Source of the DNA: a candidate division BRC1 bacterium HGW-BRC1-1
GTDB lineage: Bacteria > Sumerlaeota > Sumerlaeia > Sumerlaeales > Sumerlaeaceae
Assembly (NCBI GenBank): GCA_002842095.1
Contig: PHCB01000009.1
Span: 195,468 to 259,467 of the forward strand
Direction of reading: 5' to 3'
Length of the DNA stretch: 64,000 nt
The notes under the pieces were generated by a model. It had not been told where the DNA came from, did no database searches, and saw only the letters and a program-made list of their open reading frames with translations. Shown piece by piece: positions 25,601-34,102 of the stretch. Each line of letters starts with the position of its first letter. Positions within the stretch are counted from its first letter, which is position 1. The position numbers were made by a program, and so were the translations under genes.

Positions 25601-26303
25601 CGCGCTAACACGCTATACGGTGCTGATTCTGGGCCTGGCTCTGGGATTTCGAAACCTGGGCATTAACTGGGGAAGCGTCCAGTGGCTGGCCGCTGCGGTA
25701 TCGGTTGGTCTGGGCTTCGGCTTGCAGGAGATTTTCGGTAACTTCGTCTCCGGACTGATCCTGCTGTTCGAGCGACCGGTGCGGGTGGGCGACACCATCA
25801 CGATTAACGGCACCACCGGAACCGTCACGCAGATCCGGATTCGTGCGACCACGATTCTCGACTGGGACGGCAAGGTGCTGGTGGTGCCCAACAAGTCGCT
25901 CATCACGAGCGAGGTGAGCAACTGGACACTAAACGACACGGCCACCCGCGTGAAGGTGCTGGTGGGCGTGCAATACGGCGCCGATACGGATCTGGTGCGC
26001 AAAATTCTGGTGGATGTTGCCTGCAATCATCCGCTGGTGAAAAGATCACCGGAACCATTTGCGATGTTCCATACCTTCGCGGACAGCACACTGAATTTCA
26101 CCCTGTTTGCATTTACCAGCAAGCTGGCCGATCGCGGCAATGTGATCCACGAGCTGCACCGCGACGTGGCCGTGCAATTGCAAGCCGCCGGCATTTCCAT
26201 TGCATTCCCGCAGCGCGACGTCCACCTGATGCCCGCCGGTCCGCTGGAAGTAATCATGCGCAAAGGCGAACAAAAACCCGCCGGAGGCGAGAAGCAAAAG
26301 TAG
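22605..26303 (+). CDS. Large MscS-family mechanosensitive channel (MscK/KefA-like)
   Basis: The protein has 1232 residues. A Sec signal peptide (about 1-39) ends in VAQ. Residues 40-130 are Thr/Ala/Pro-rich. A long periplasmic Ala/Glu/Arg-rich coiled-coil region spans about 130-540, and many membrane segments lie between 590 and 1080. The MscS core has the pore helix region WGSVQWLAAAVSVGLGFGLQEIFGNFVSG, then ERPVRVGDTITI and the beta domain with RIRATTILDWDGKVLVVPN. This architecture matches MscK/MscM-type channels that release solutes on hypo-osmotic shock. A leader with a period-9 array precedes it. It converges with an APC permease 25 bases downstream. Confidence 0.9.
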   Translation: MEFLIDFNAAASYTARRGLRWAFLLTASLLAAPTPAVAQTTSSAIIIEPSSPGRRTTAPAQLKPVAAPTPTTTATVAVEAPAVDTTTTATADPATSPTETADNATTAPVDGAPASPEQLAAALKKAEESTTEEPAKSELVNLYKEALAAANAAEDWRAKALDQVARRESGPARSKALQEEIARLKSSELPDIPTTATVGDLDPMATAAEAELSALKKRFEEARKGLDSRTARRTELPRLLSEARQRLEEQRQKANETPPAGQSTDASNARQSLMAARTASLEAEVSALEAEAARLENNADLQTLEVEAANNALKHTEARAKLYRDALNDRRRREAADAVAAARKAREELATSDPAVRAVAAENENLAQQRTGPEGLGVKIEQVQKKLIEVEADREQLKNQSDTLRKRMEATGRTDAIGQLLRKQQRTLPDPQVLKKEISARQDTISEARTQLVEAEDRRANIADEETSVRQALKIAGKLTADEIDSTVRELFTTQRRLLDSTITDLNSWFSTLLDLDTSQRLLERDTKQYVAHIEELVLWTRSTRPIGTSEIAPSLNALRWLFAPTNWMDLGRGLAHDARNNLALYLPLLVLVPALMGFRRRLKMRLRANGEQILKGRDESLLHSLKALGLSLFTALLIPALMLFFAWRLQLISDQTDSFSFHFGRALQISSMSFFWLLLTRRLCSPYGVAEAHLRWGKQAVRGLFINLTWFIPVMVTSIFVMVMLSRPDDTTMRDSLGRIVFIVAALAFAWFLHKLLQPQEGVLAPYMEAHGGPWGNRLRKLLWIVMPGIAVSTAVAAGLGWFYAAIRVTSSLQQTFLLAVAAAVVYSLLRRGWMIARRELAMKEARRKAAAAVAAAAEKTDAAEGIVLPDPNKQSDNTASVYELSARVEQLLRVFFMALVIAGLWYIWADVLPAFNIMNRVELWNYTAQTTEMQTLADGTLKAQSITKTIPVTPGTLVWVTVIIALTLLVARNITALVEFAIADRLSLDDGARFAYTALTRYTVLILGLALGFRNLGINWGSVQWLAAAVSVGLGFGLQEIFGNFVSGLILLFERPVRVGDTITINGTTGTVTQIRIRATTILDWDGKVLVVPNKSLITSEVSNWTLNDTATRVKVLVGVQYGADTDLVRKILVDVACNHPLVKRSPEPFAMFHTFADSTLNFTLFAFTSKLADRGNVIHELHRDVAVQLQAAGISIAFPQRDVHLMPAGPLEVIMRKGEQKPAGGEKQK

Positions 26304-26328
26304 CAGCGGCGGGTCCGAAGCATTGTCG

Positions 26329-28386
26329 TCATCCCACGCAACAACCCACGACAAGCTTGACGGGTTTGCCCTTGCCATCGGCCACCATGGCCCAAGTTAC
26401 GACCATCTGCTCCATTTGAACATCCGGTGGCAGAGCGGCGCTGCGACCGAGCACGATCTCGTCGACGTCCAGATCGTGGGCGGTGCGTGCGATGGCAAAC
26501 CACGCGTTATTGCTGGGCACCACGATGGGCACTATGCGGGCGCCATACTTCTCCGCCAGGCTGACTACCGAGGTGAAAAGCCGTTCCTCGTCGCTGGTGA
26601 ACAGATGCTGGAATGCTGCGTCGCCTTTTTCCACCTTGGCCGTCATGGCCACCACTCCAGCAGATCCGGGGGGCTGTTCCTCCATCACACGGCGCAGATG
26701 GGCCAGATTCCCGGGGTCGCGCAGAGGCACGAGCACGCGGCGCCCCTCGGCGGGCAGGCCGAGCACATCGGGTTGCAAATCCGTACAGCGGTCGAGGATG
26801 AACTTTTCCAAGTGCCCCTCGGCACTGTGCGTGGCGGCAGTGGCTTGTGCCCGGCGGCGGCTGAGCACCTCGCTGACCGTAAACACGAGAAACAGCGATG
26901 CAGTGAAGGCGATGCCCCAAACCGTGGCGACCTTCTTGGTGAAGAGGTTCATCACGGCAGCCGAGGCGAGCATGAGCGTGATGATGCCCAGCCCCAGCGG
27001 CACCTCGCGACCCAGGATGCGCGGGTTGAGGGGCACTTTCCATCCGCGTTCACCAGTGTAACTGCGACGCAGCATCAGCATGGCCAGCCCCATGAACGTG
27101 AAACTCCACACCACGCCGAACGCGTATGCCTCGCCCAGTGTGTAAACATGGCCACCACTGGCCAGAATAGTAAATATCTGCATCGCTACGATGAGATTGA
27201 TGATCCGGTGGCTGGTGCCATAGCGGTGTTGCGGGTCGCGGAACCAGTCGCTGAGGATGCCATCCTCGGCCACGCGGTTCAGCACGCCGTTGGCACCGAT
27301 GATGGACGTGTTCACCGCGCCGCTGAGCAGAAGTGCTCCGACCAGGACCACAACTGTCTGGAAGGCGAGCTTGAGCGCCGATGGGCCGGCGAGGCTGAGC
27401 ACCAGGCCGTTGAGCAGATTATCGTGATAGTGGGCGCGAATGGCGTCGGGTACGAGCATCACCGAGGCAAACGCGACAAAGCTGGTAAAGGTGAGCGAGA
27501 AGACGAAGATGACCAAGCCCGCGCGCATCAGGTTGCGGTGCTTGGGCGCTTCGATCTCGCGGTACACCTGGGCCAGGGTCTCCTCGCCGCTCATGGCCAG
27601 AATGGAATGGCCAAATCCGACCAGAATGAGCACCGGTGTAAGCGTGGCAAGGGCGGGCACGTGGGCAAGCCAACCCAAGGTTTGCTCGCGCATGGCGGGA
27701 TCGGGCACCACGGCCAGCGGGGGGAGATGGACGCCGCCGGGTCGGAGGGCCATGGTGATCAGTGACCAGAGGATGAGCACGACGGCCATTCCCGCCGTAA
27801 CCTGCATGATGCGCAGCGCCTTGCCGCTGCTCTCCTCGATGCCGCGCACGTTGGCGCGCCAGAAATACAACGTAACGCCGATGGCGAAGATCACGGAAAA
27901 CGCGGCGCTGGACACCGGCAGCTGGTGCCCGGCGACGTGACGAAAGATGCTGTCGGCCAGACCATGCACATACTGCCCCGCGCAAACCGAACTTATGGGT
28001 CCCGTGAGCACATAATCGAACACGAGCGCCGATACGCTGATCTTGGCCATGGTGCCACCCATGGCCTCGCGAACAATGCGGTATACTCCACCACGCGTGA
28101 ACATGGAGCAGCTCTCCACATACACGGAGCGCACGGCGTAGGAGAAGATCATCACGCCGAGAATGAACCATGGTGCTGACCGCCCAACCGCCTGCTCGGC
28201 GATGCCGCCGATGTAATAGGCGGTGCTGGCCAGGTCGCTGAGAACCACGGCGGCTGCTCGCCAGAAAGAGATAAACGTGAGCATGACCGTGGTGACAATG
28301 ACCACGCGCGCAGGAGTCACTACCGGCGAAGCTGCCGGCGAGGCGGGCGACGAAGGCGCCCGATTGGTGCCACTGAACGACAACAT
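26329..28386 (-). CDS. APC-family amino acid permease with C-terminal USP-like domain
   Basis: The protein has 685 residues. It starts at MLSFSGTN (28386), with AAGGGAA just upstream. The first in-frame codon at 28440 would add an Arg-rich leader. About twelve hydrophobic helices span residues 30-520, including the APC-type start with LASTAYYIGGI, GGVYRIVREAMGG, GFGHSILAMSGEETLAQV and GANGVLNRVAEDG. The C-terminal 150 residues are soluble with GRRVLVPLRDPGN and LDVDEIVLGRSA, resembling universal-stress-protein folds fused to transporters. Substrate is unknown. Its start faces the phage-head island across 709 non-coding bases. Confidence 0.83.
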   Translation of the reverse strand: MLSFSGTNRAPSSPASPAASPVVTPARVVIVTTVMLTFISFWRAAAVVLSDLASTAYYIGGIAEQAVGRSAPWFILGVMIFSYAVRSVYVESCSMFTRGGVYRIVREAMGGTMAKISVSALVFDYVLTGPISSVCAGQYVHGLADSIFRHVAGHQLPVSSAAFSVIFAIGVTLYFWRANVRGIEESSGKALRIMQVTAGMAVVLILWSLITMALRPGGVHLPPLAVVPDPAMREQTLGWLAHVPALATLTPVLILVGFGHSILAMSGEETLAQVYREIEAPKHRNLMRAGLVIFVFSLTFTSFVAFASVMLVPDAIRAHYHDNLLNGLVLSLAGPSALKLAFQTVVVLVGALLLSGAVNTSIIGANGVLNRVAEDGILSDWFRDPQHRYGTSHRIINLIVAMQIFTILASGGHVYTLGEAYAFGVVWSFTFMGLAMLMLRRSYTGERGWKVPLNPRILGREVPLGLGIITLMLASAAVMNLFTKKVATVWGIAFTASLFLVFTVSEVLSRRRAQATAATHSAEGHLEKFILDRCTDLQPDVLGLPAEGRRVLVPLRDPGNLAHLRRVMEEQPPGSAGVVAMTAKVEKGDAAFQHLFTSDEERLFTSVVSLAEKYGARIVPIVVPSNNAWFAIARTAHDLDVDEIVLGRSAALPPDVQMEQMVVTWAMVADGKGKPVKLVVGCCVG

Positions 28387-29095
28387 ATGTTCCCTTCTCG
28401 GGAAAGACGGCAGGCGGGGTCGCACGCGTTTCACGCGCACGACGTCGTCGTCTCACTTCCCTTGGTCGCCTGCGAGGTTAGCTGACGGACTCGGAATGTG
28501 GAAGCCATCCCGTTGCGCACGATGGTGCGCAATTCGCCCCGGAAACCTGGGTCCCCCGTCCGCGGCCGAGGCCGCGGTTCGGCGTTTGCTATGTAAAATT
28601 AAAATGTGCCGTGGCGACCCGTGAGCCGCGCGGTGTGATGCCCGCCACCAAAGCGCAACAAATGCTTCTTGGAGCGACATGAAATACAGGGCCACCGCAG
28701 ACATTCTTGTCGAAATAGTGACAACGGAAAGATCCGAACCGGGCACATGGTTTACGCTTAGCCTATTTGTGCAGTCGGAGGAATGGCATTCCAGGGAAAA
28801 GCAAAAAGCGAAACGGCCAAAAAGAGATGCTTCTCTGACCGACGCGCTTTGCGGTGACCGGCGAGGGCGCCGGTCCCACATTAACCGCAAAGGGGACGAA
28901 GACCAAGGGAGGCGCATTGGAACCGCATCCTTTGCTTTATTATAACCCTGCATTTCTTGGCGCTTTTTGCGTGTTCGCGTCAGATTTTTTTGGTCGCCGA
29001 AGGGTCGCCAAAGGCCCCCATGGGAATTTACTTTTATAGAACTTTTGTTCTACGCTCTTCCGGTGTTCGATCAAAACAAAACACTGGGAGACACC
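28387..29095. other. 709-bp non-coding region upstream of the phage-head island
   Basis: No gene could be supported here. Two inverted repeats are visible: CCGCGGCC-GA-GGCCGCGG at 28560-28577, and GACCGGCG-AGGG-CGCCGGTC at 28856-28875. Neither is followed by a T run. The open frame at 28679-28945 has a plausible Shine-Dalgarno but a Lys/Arg-rich, non-domain-like product, so it is not called. No integrase, att-like direct repeat or tRNA was seen. The base composition falls towards AT just before the portal gene. Confidence 0.7.
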
Positions 29096-30634
29096 ATGCA
29101 GCCGCCACAACCCATCTTCAAAACTGTTGCCGGGGAAAACGCCGGACTCGACTCCGTTAACCTCTCTCCCGCCGGTCCCTGGGCCTGGGGGAATTCCTAT
29201 TGGCGCGGGATGCCCGGGGGCGCTTACGGACTGTTCCGCGAGATGGAGGAGAACGACGCGCATCTGCACGCTGTCCTGCAGACGCGCAAAAACTGTTTGC
29301 TGGCGTGTTCGTATCACCTCGCGCCGGCAGACGACTCCGCCCAGGCGGCGGCTCTGGCGCGCGACCTGGAGGTGCAGCTGCGCGCGGCGGAGGGTTTCGA
29401 TGCGGCGCTGTTTGCGCTGCTTGACGCCTTCGCCCGGGGATGGGCGGTGGCCGAGATCATCTGGGAGACAACGCCCAACCGCGCGCCCCGCGTGGCGGCG
29501 CTTATCCCGGGGCGACCGGAGCGCTTCGCTTTCGACACCAGCGGCGCGCTGGTTCTTCTGGACGGAAATCCAGCGCCTCCATCAACCGCACTCACCACCG
29601 CATCCACGCCGCGGCTTGTGCCACGACCGGGTGAATTTTCGGTTCCGTATTCGCGCGGTGCCCGACCCATGCCGGCGCGGAAATTTCTCACATTTACGTT
29701 TCAGGGTTCGCCCGCCAATCCCTATGGCACGCCGCTGTGCGGGCGGGCGTGGTGGCTGTACTGGCTGAAGCGGCGCGGGGTGGCGCAGTGGGCATCATTC
29801 AACGAACGCTTTGGCGCGCCCACGGCGGTGGCGCGTTACAGCCCGGCCACATCGGCCGAGGAGATCGAGCATCTGCGCGAGGCGCTGTCATCGTTGCAGC
29901 GCGACGCCGGGTTGATCATCCCCGACGGCGTGGGTCTGGAACTGCTTGAACCACGCGCCGGTGGGGCGTCGGGCACGTATCGCGACTTCGCCGATTGGTG
30001 CAATGACGAGCTTTCGAAAATCGTGCTGGGGCAAACGCTGACCACAGGCGAGGGGCGTCGCAGTGGCAGCCTGGCGTTGGGCCAGGTGCACGAACGGGTG
30101 CGCGGCGAGTATCTGGCGGCCGACGCACGGGCGCTAGCGGCGGCCATCTCGTCGCAGCTTCTGCGCTGGATGACCGACTTCACCGCAGGCCCAGCGACAC
30201 CAGCACCCCGCATGATTTTCGACACAACGGACCCTGCGGAATTTCGCGCCCAACTGGAACTGGACCGCGAGTTGGTGAAGCTGGGCGTGGCGCTTCCCGA
30301 GCGTTATTTTTACGAGACCTACCGCCGCACGCAACCGGCACCCGGCGAGCGCGGCATGCGCTACGACGACGCCAACCTGTACCAGTATCACCTGCAATAC
30401 GGTGTGCTGACAGTGAACGAGGTGCGCGCCTCGCTGGGGATGGCTCCGGTGGCATGGGGGGATCGATCGACCCGCGACGACGCTTCGGCAGACAGCGACG
30501 ATCCGCGCAAATCCACAACCTCGGGTGCAAACCTGAACAACAAAAGCGCGGGCGCGGATCGCGGGATGGAATTGGATGGAGACGCCGACGAGGGCGACGG
30601 GGCCGAGCTGCGCCGTGAGCGACGCAGGCGATGA
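29096..30634 (+). CDS. Mu-like phage portal protein (DUF935)
   Basis: The 512-residue protein matches the Mu gp29/DUF935 portal family in length and pattern. YGLFREMEENDAHLHAVLQT is followed by ALLDAFARGWAVAEIIWE, PYGTPLCGRAWW, FNERFGAPTAVARY, KIVLGQTLTTGEG and EVRASLGM near the C-terminus. The portal forms the dodecameric ring through which DNA enters the capsid. The start at 29096 is preceded by GGGAG. An open frame to 28967 has no family sequence in its extension. No terminase gene precedes it, although in Mu-like phages gp28 (terminase) normally does. This is the first gene of the head island. Confidence 0.88.
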   Translation: MQPPQPIFKTVAGENAGLDSVNLSPAGPWAWGNSYWRGMPGGAYGLFREMEENDAHLHAVLQTRKNCLLACSYHLAPADDSAQAAALARDLEVQLRAAEGFDAALFALLDAFARGWAVAEIIWETTPNRAPRVAALIPGRPERFAFDTSGALVLLDGNPAPPSTALTTASTPRLVPRPGEFSVPYSRGARPMPARKFLTFTFQGSPANPYGTPLCGRAWWLYWLKRRGVAQWASFNERFGAPTAVARYSPATSAEEIEHLREALSSLQRDAGLIIPDGVGLELLEPRAGGASGTYRDFADWCNDELSKIVLGQTLTTGEGRRSGSLALGQVHERVRGEYLAADARALAAAISSQLLRWMTDFTAGPATPAPRMIFDTTDPAEFRAQLELDRELVKLGVALPERYFYETYRRTQPAPGERGMRYDDANLYQYHLQYGVLTVNEVRASLGMAPVAWGDRSTRDDASADSDDPRKSTTSGANLNNKSAGADRGMELDGDADEGDGAELRRERRRR

Positions 30635-30690
30635 CGGAACACCCGTTTTTCCAAATTAAAATTTCACGAAATGAAAGGAGACGCAGCATC

Positions 30691-31632
30691 ATGAAAGACG
30701 AAGAGGCAGTGGAAATGGAGGTGTTCCGCGCGGGCGACTACGGCGAGCGGGGCGCCTGGACGGAGGAGCAGATCGATCGGCTGGCGACGGATTACAACGC
30801 GCAGTTGCACGAGGCTCCGCTGACGCTGGACCACGCCCAATCAGGCCCGGCGTTGGGCTGGGTGCGGGCGCTGCGCCGGGTGGGCGACCGCCTGGTGGCG
30901 CAAGTGGCACTGGGGCCGGGGAGGGTGCGCGAGTTTCTGCGCGAGGGCGGTTTCAAAAAACGCAGTGTGGAAATTCAGCGCGAGCATCCCTCCACGGGCA
31001 GGCCCTACTTGCGCGCTGTGAGCCTGCTGGGTGCGGCATCGCCCGCCGTGGAGGGGCTGGGTCCGGTGGCGTTTTCTGACACCCCGCCGGCATCGGCGGA
31101 CAACGCGGTGGTGATCGTCAGCGAAACGCCCAACGCCAACCAACCCGTCGAGGAAGGAGATGACGCCGAGCGTTCGCATCTGGCGGCGTTGCTGCGCGAG
31201 GAGATGCAACGCCTGCGCAGCCTGGCGGCCGAGCGCGAGACGCAGCATTTCGTGCGCGACTTGCGAGGCCGGGGCGTAACGCTGTTCGCCGAGGACGAAG
31301 CGATGGTGGCGCGACTGGCCCATCAGGCGTGGTCCGCACGGCCCGATGCGATTGGTTCGACTGCAATCAGCGTCGATGCATCGCCACTTGATGCGCTGTT
31401 CGATTGGCTGGGCGGACTGCTGGCGGGTCGCGCGTTGACTCCGCCGAAAGGCGAGGCCGCGCCGGAAACGAACAACGGTACCAACCCGCCCCTCGCGGCA
31501 GCGTTCTCCGAGCGATGCGATCCCGCATCGGCGGCCCTGCACCAGCGCGCCCTGCTGATCCAGGAAGCCAACCCCGCGCTCAGCTATTCGGAGGCGCTGA
31601 TGGAGGCTGCAACGCAAGCACGCAATTCCTGA
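30691..31632 (+). CDS. Mu-like phage I protein (prohead protease/scaffold)
   Basis: The protein has 313 residues. The N-terminus has MEVFRAGDYGERGAWTEEQ, then APLTLDHAQSGPALGWVRAL and GFKKRSVEIQREHP, typical of Mu-like I proteins. A helical scaffold-type region follows, and the C-terminal NPALSYSEALMEAATQARNS matches the usual end of the family. In Mu this protein cleaves itself and releases a scaffold that directs capsid assembly. The start at 30691 has AAAGGAG ten bases upstream. It sits directly after the portal. The minor head protein (Mu gpF), which usually lies between the two, is absent. Confidence 0.82.
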   Translation: MKDEEAVEMEVFRAGDYGERGAWTEEQIDRLATDYNAQLHEAPLTLDHAQSGPALGWVRALRRVGDRLVAQVALGPGRVREFLREGGFKKRSVEIQREHPSTGRPYLRAVSLLGAASPAVEGLGPVAFSDTPPASADNAVVIVSETPNANQPVEEGDDAERSHLAALLREEMQRLRSLAAERETQHFVRDLRGRGVTLFAEDEAMVARLAHQAWSARPDAIGSTAISVDASPLDALFDWLGGLLAGRALTPPKGEAAPETNNGTNPPLAAAFSERCDPASAALHQRALLIQEANPALSYSEALMEAATQARNS

Positions 31633-31773
31633 CCACGAGCAGAGCACATTCCGCACCCCACCGTTCCGATGGCGAACCAACCGCGCACGACCACCGGAGC
31701 CTCAACCATTCGCATCAATTTGCGCGGCAACCCCTTTGCCGATTCAAACCCCAAAAGGAGGGGGAAGTACCTC

Positions 31774-32169
31774 ATGGCTTATTACCTGTTCGACAAAGCT
31801 TACCGCATCGCCGAGGCGCAAACCAACGGCGTGCCCGCCAATCGCGTGGTGGTTCAGAGCACGCTGGAGGGCGACTGCCAACTGCCCGCCGACGCCAACG
31901 CCGCAGGCCTGCTTGGCATCACGATGCACAGCCAGCTCACGCCGGGCCGCCGCGTGACGGTGCGCAAAGGCGGCACCGCCGAATGCGTTTCGGCGGCAAC
32001 CATCGCACCCGGCACACCGCTGATGGTGGCCGACGCGGGGGGTCGTGTGAAACCCGTCGAGGGCGCTGCCGGTGCCCACGTCAACTGCATCGGCTTCGCC
32101 GAGTCGGGAGCTTCCGCCATGGGCGACGTGGTGGAGGTGTTCCTGTGCATCCATCAGCGCATCATGTAA
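31774..32169 (+). CDS. DUF2190 phage capsid decoration/stabilising protein
   Basis: The 131-residue protein begins MAYYLFDKAYRIAEAQTNGV. It is a small beta protein with GRRVTVRKGGTAECV, APGTPLMVADAGGRVKP and GDVVEVFL, matching DUF2190 proteins that lie before the major capsid gene in Mu-like and siphovirus head clusters. Members act as capsid decoration or stabilisation proteins. AAAAGGAGGGGG precedes the ATG at 31774. The in-frame start at 31669 would add a non-conserved leader. Confidence 0.82.
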   Translation: MAYYLFDKAYRIAEAQTNGVPANRVVVQSTLEGDCQLPADANAAGLLGITMHSQLTPGRRVTVRKGGTAECVSAATIAPGTPLMVADAGGRVKPVEGAAGAHVNCIGFAESGASAMGDVVEVFLCIHQRIM

Positions 32170-32256
32170 CGCAGCGCGTCGCGACACCGCAACATCCGCA
32201 ACCGGGCCTGTCGGCGCCCGAAGCCGCAACGAACCAACCAAGGAGAATGACCGACC

Positions 32257-33201
32257 ATGCCTGACCCGACTACTGTCCACATCGACGCTGCGTTGACGAG
32301 CGTGAGCGTGGCCTTCCGCAACAACGAGTTCATCGCCGAACAGGTGGCGCCCACGGTGCCGGTGCGCAAGCAGAGCGACCGCTATTTCGTGCTGGACCCG
32401 GACAAGATGGCCCAGCGCGAGACGCTGGATCATCGCGCGCCGGGGGCAGAGGCCCGCGAAGTGGATTTCGCACTGAGCAGCGACAGCTACTACTGCGAGG
32501 ACCACGCGCTGGAAACCGCCATTCCCGACGAGGAACGCGACAACGCCGATCTGGCGCTGCAACCCGAGATCGACCGGACCGAGTTTCTCACCGAGAAGAT
32601 TCTGCTCAACCGCGAGATTCAGTTGGAAACAACGCTTCGCACCAACACCCACGTGGAAGAGTTGGAGGTTGAGGATTCCGGCGGCTGGGCCGGTGAAACC
32701 TCGAACCCCTTCGCGAACCTGGACGCCGCCGGCATGAGGATAATGTCCGGCATTCAACGACGCCCAAATACACTGGTGGTGGGCTACGCCGTGTTCGATA
32801 TTCTGCGCAACCATCCCAGGATAATTGAGCGCGTGCAGCACTGCATGCCCGGCGTGGTGACGACGGACCTGCTGGCGCAGTTGTTCGATCTCGACCGGGT
32901 TGTGGTGGGGCGCGCCATGAAGAACAGCGCGCCTTTGGGCAGATCGCCCGACATGCACCCCGTGTGGGGTAGCGATCATGTGTACCTCATGTACGTGCCG
33001 CAACGAGCCGGCCTGAAGCAACCGGCGGCGATGTACACCTTCGCCTGGAACGGTGCGGGCGGCGGTGTGGGTCGCGACGGCACCGTGGTGGAACGCTGGC
33101 GCGAAGACCGGCGCAAGGCCGACATGATTCGCGTGCAAAAATACTACGACCACAAGGTGATCGCCTCGGGCGCCATGATTCGATTGGTCAACGTGACCTG
33201 A
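32257..33201 (+). CDS. Phage major capsid protein
   Basis: The 314-residue protein sits in the major-capsid position between DUF2190 and DUF1320 genes. The N-terminus ALTSVSVAFRNNEFIAEQV followed by VPVRKQSDRYFVLD is typical of HK97-fold capsid proteins found with DUF2190. Later segments include TNTHVEELEVEDSGGWAGE, RRPNTLVVGYAVFDILRNHP and a C-terminal DMIRVQKYYDHKVIASGAMIRL strand. AAGGAG precedes the ATG at 32257. All regions expected of a full-length capsid subunit are present, with no stop or frameshift. Confidence 0.82.
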   Translation: MPDPTTVHIDAALTSVSVAFRNNEFIAEQVAPTVPVRKQSDRYFVLDPDKMAQRETLDHRAPGAEAREVDFALSSDSYYCEDHALETAIPDEERDNADLALQPEIDRTEFLTEKILLNREIQLETTLRTNTHVEELEVEDSGGWAGETSNPFANLDAAGMRIMSGIQRRPNTLVVGYAVFDILRNHPRIIERVQHCMPGVVTTDLLAQLFDLDRVVVGRAMKNSAPLGRSPDMHPVWGSDHVYLMYVPQRAGLKQPAAMYTFAWNGAGGGVGRDGTVVERWREDRRKADMIRVQKYYDHKVIASGAMIRLVNVT

Positions 33202-33293
33202 GCCACCCCATGACAACGGCGGGCGGAGCGGAAGCCGTGCCCCTCCCGCCATCCTGCTTTTTAACCCGATCATTTCTTTTGGAGAAACGAACG

Positions 33294-33704
33294 ATGTACT
33301 CAACGATGGATGATTTAAAATTACGATTCGCCCCCGGGTTTGTGACCGCCGTGAGCGACGATGACGCCGACGGTGAACCGAACACGGAGGTGGTGACGCA
33401 GGCCATAGCGGATGCTGACGCCGAGATTGACGCGCGACTGTCGCCGCGGTTCAACGTGCCCTTCAGCCCGGTGCCCGCATTAGTGGCGGGGATATCGAGC
33501 ACGCTGGCCGCGCGAAATCTGGCGCGGCGTTCGGCAGCTTCCGACGGGCCATCAGCCCAGGAGATCACAGCGGTGGAAAGACTGCTGACAGACCTGGCCG
33601 AGGGGCGCGCCAACCTCGGACAATTGTCAGGGGCGGCGCGAATGATTGTCTCGATACCGCTCGACACTGAGGGCGACAACGGCGACGGAGGGACCGGACA
33701 ATGA
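33294..33704 (+). CDS. DUF1320 head-completion protein (Mu gp36/J-like)
   Basis: The protein has 136 residues. MYSTMDDLKLRF followed by ADAEIDARLSPRFNVPFSPVPALV is the hallmark of DUF1320, the Mu gp36-type protein that connects head and neck. The C-terminal part is helical and acidic (DTEGDNGDGG). The start at 33294 has TTTTGGAG upstream. An upstream open frame to 33210 adds unrelated sequence. It is translationally coupled to the next gene by an ATGA overlap at 33701-33704. No tail gene follows. Confidence 0.83.
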   Translation: MYSTMDDLKLRFAPGFVTAVSDDDADGEPNTEVVTQAIADADAEIDARLSPRFNVPFSPVPALVAGISSTLAARNLARRSAASDGPSAQEITAVERLLTDLAEGRANLGQLSGAARMIVSIPLDTEGDNGDGGTGQ

Positions 33705-34102
33705 CAACGCAACGCAACAAAGTGCTGTGGGCTTCGACCATGGTGGAATCTGCCGCTGAACTGGCGGGGTTTCTCCGCGAGTATCACGAACGACCACGCG
33801 AGCGCGAGGCACGACGCTCGATGGTGGCGGCGTTCATGAACCTCGGACGGCGGCTTCTGCCCGACGCGGCGCAGGAGACGGTGACGGCCATCGTGGAACT
33901 CTGCGTGATGGAAACCGTGCGGGCGGCGTCGGCGGAGGGAGGTCGCGCATCGCGACCAGTCGAATGCCGCGCCGCGCCGCTTGTGGATGAAAGCGATGCG
34001 TTAACTGAAAAAACCACTTCATCACAGGACAGACAAACCAATGACGATCCGAGCCATTCTGGCAACCACCGCCGTCGCGGCGTTGATTCTCGCAGGATGT
34101 AA
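33701..34102 (+). CDS. Small helical protein of unknown function in the head island
   Basis: The protein has 133 residues. The ATG overlaps the stop of the DUF1320 gene (ATGA), arguing for translation. Residues 1-85 look like a compact all-helical domain (SAAELAGFLREYHERPRERE, MNLGRRLLPDAAQE, AIVELCVMETV). The last 45 residues are low complexity and overlap the start of the lipoprotein gene by 62 bases in another frame. It occupies the position of Mu gp37/K but does not resemble it. The C-terminal part may be an accidental extension. Confidence 0.55.
   Translation: MTTQRNKVLWASTMVESAAELAGFLREYHERPREREARRSMVAAFMNLGRRLLPDAAQETVTAIVELCVMETVRAASAEGGRASRPVECRAAPLVDESDALTEKTTSSQDRQTNDDPSHSGNHRRRGVDSRRM

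Noticed and set aside
28560-28577. Palindrome CCGCGGCC-GA-GGCCGCGG as an operator or attachment site
   Set aside because: It is a GC-only sequence likely to arise in this base composition. No matching copy was found at the other end of the island.
28679-28945. Possible 88-codon gene upstream of the phage portal
   Set aside because: It has a plausible Shine-Dalgarno, but the product is Lys/Arg-rich without fold-like pattern and crosses a hairpin at 28856-28875. There is not enough support to call it.
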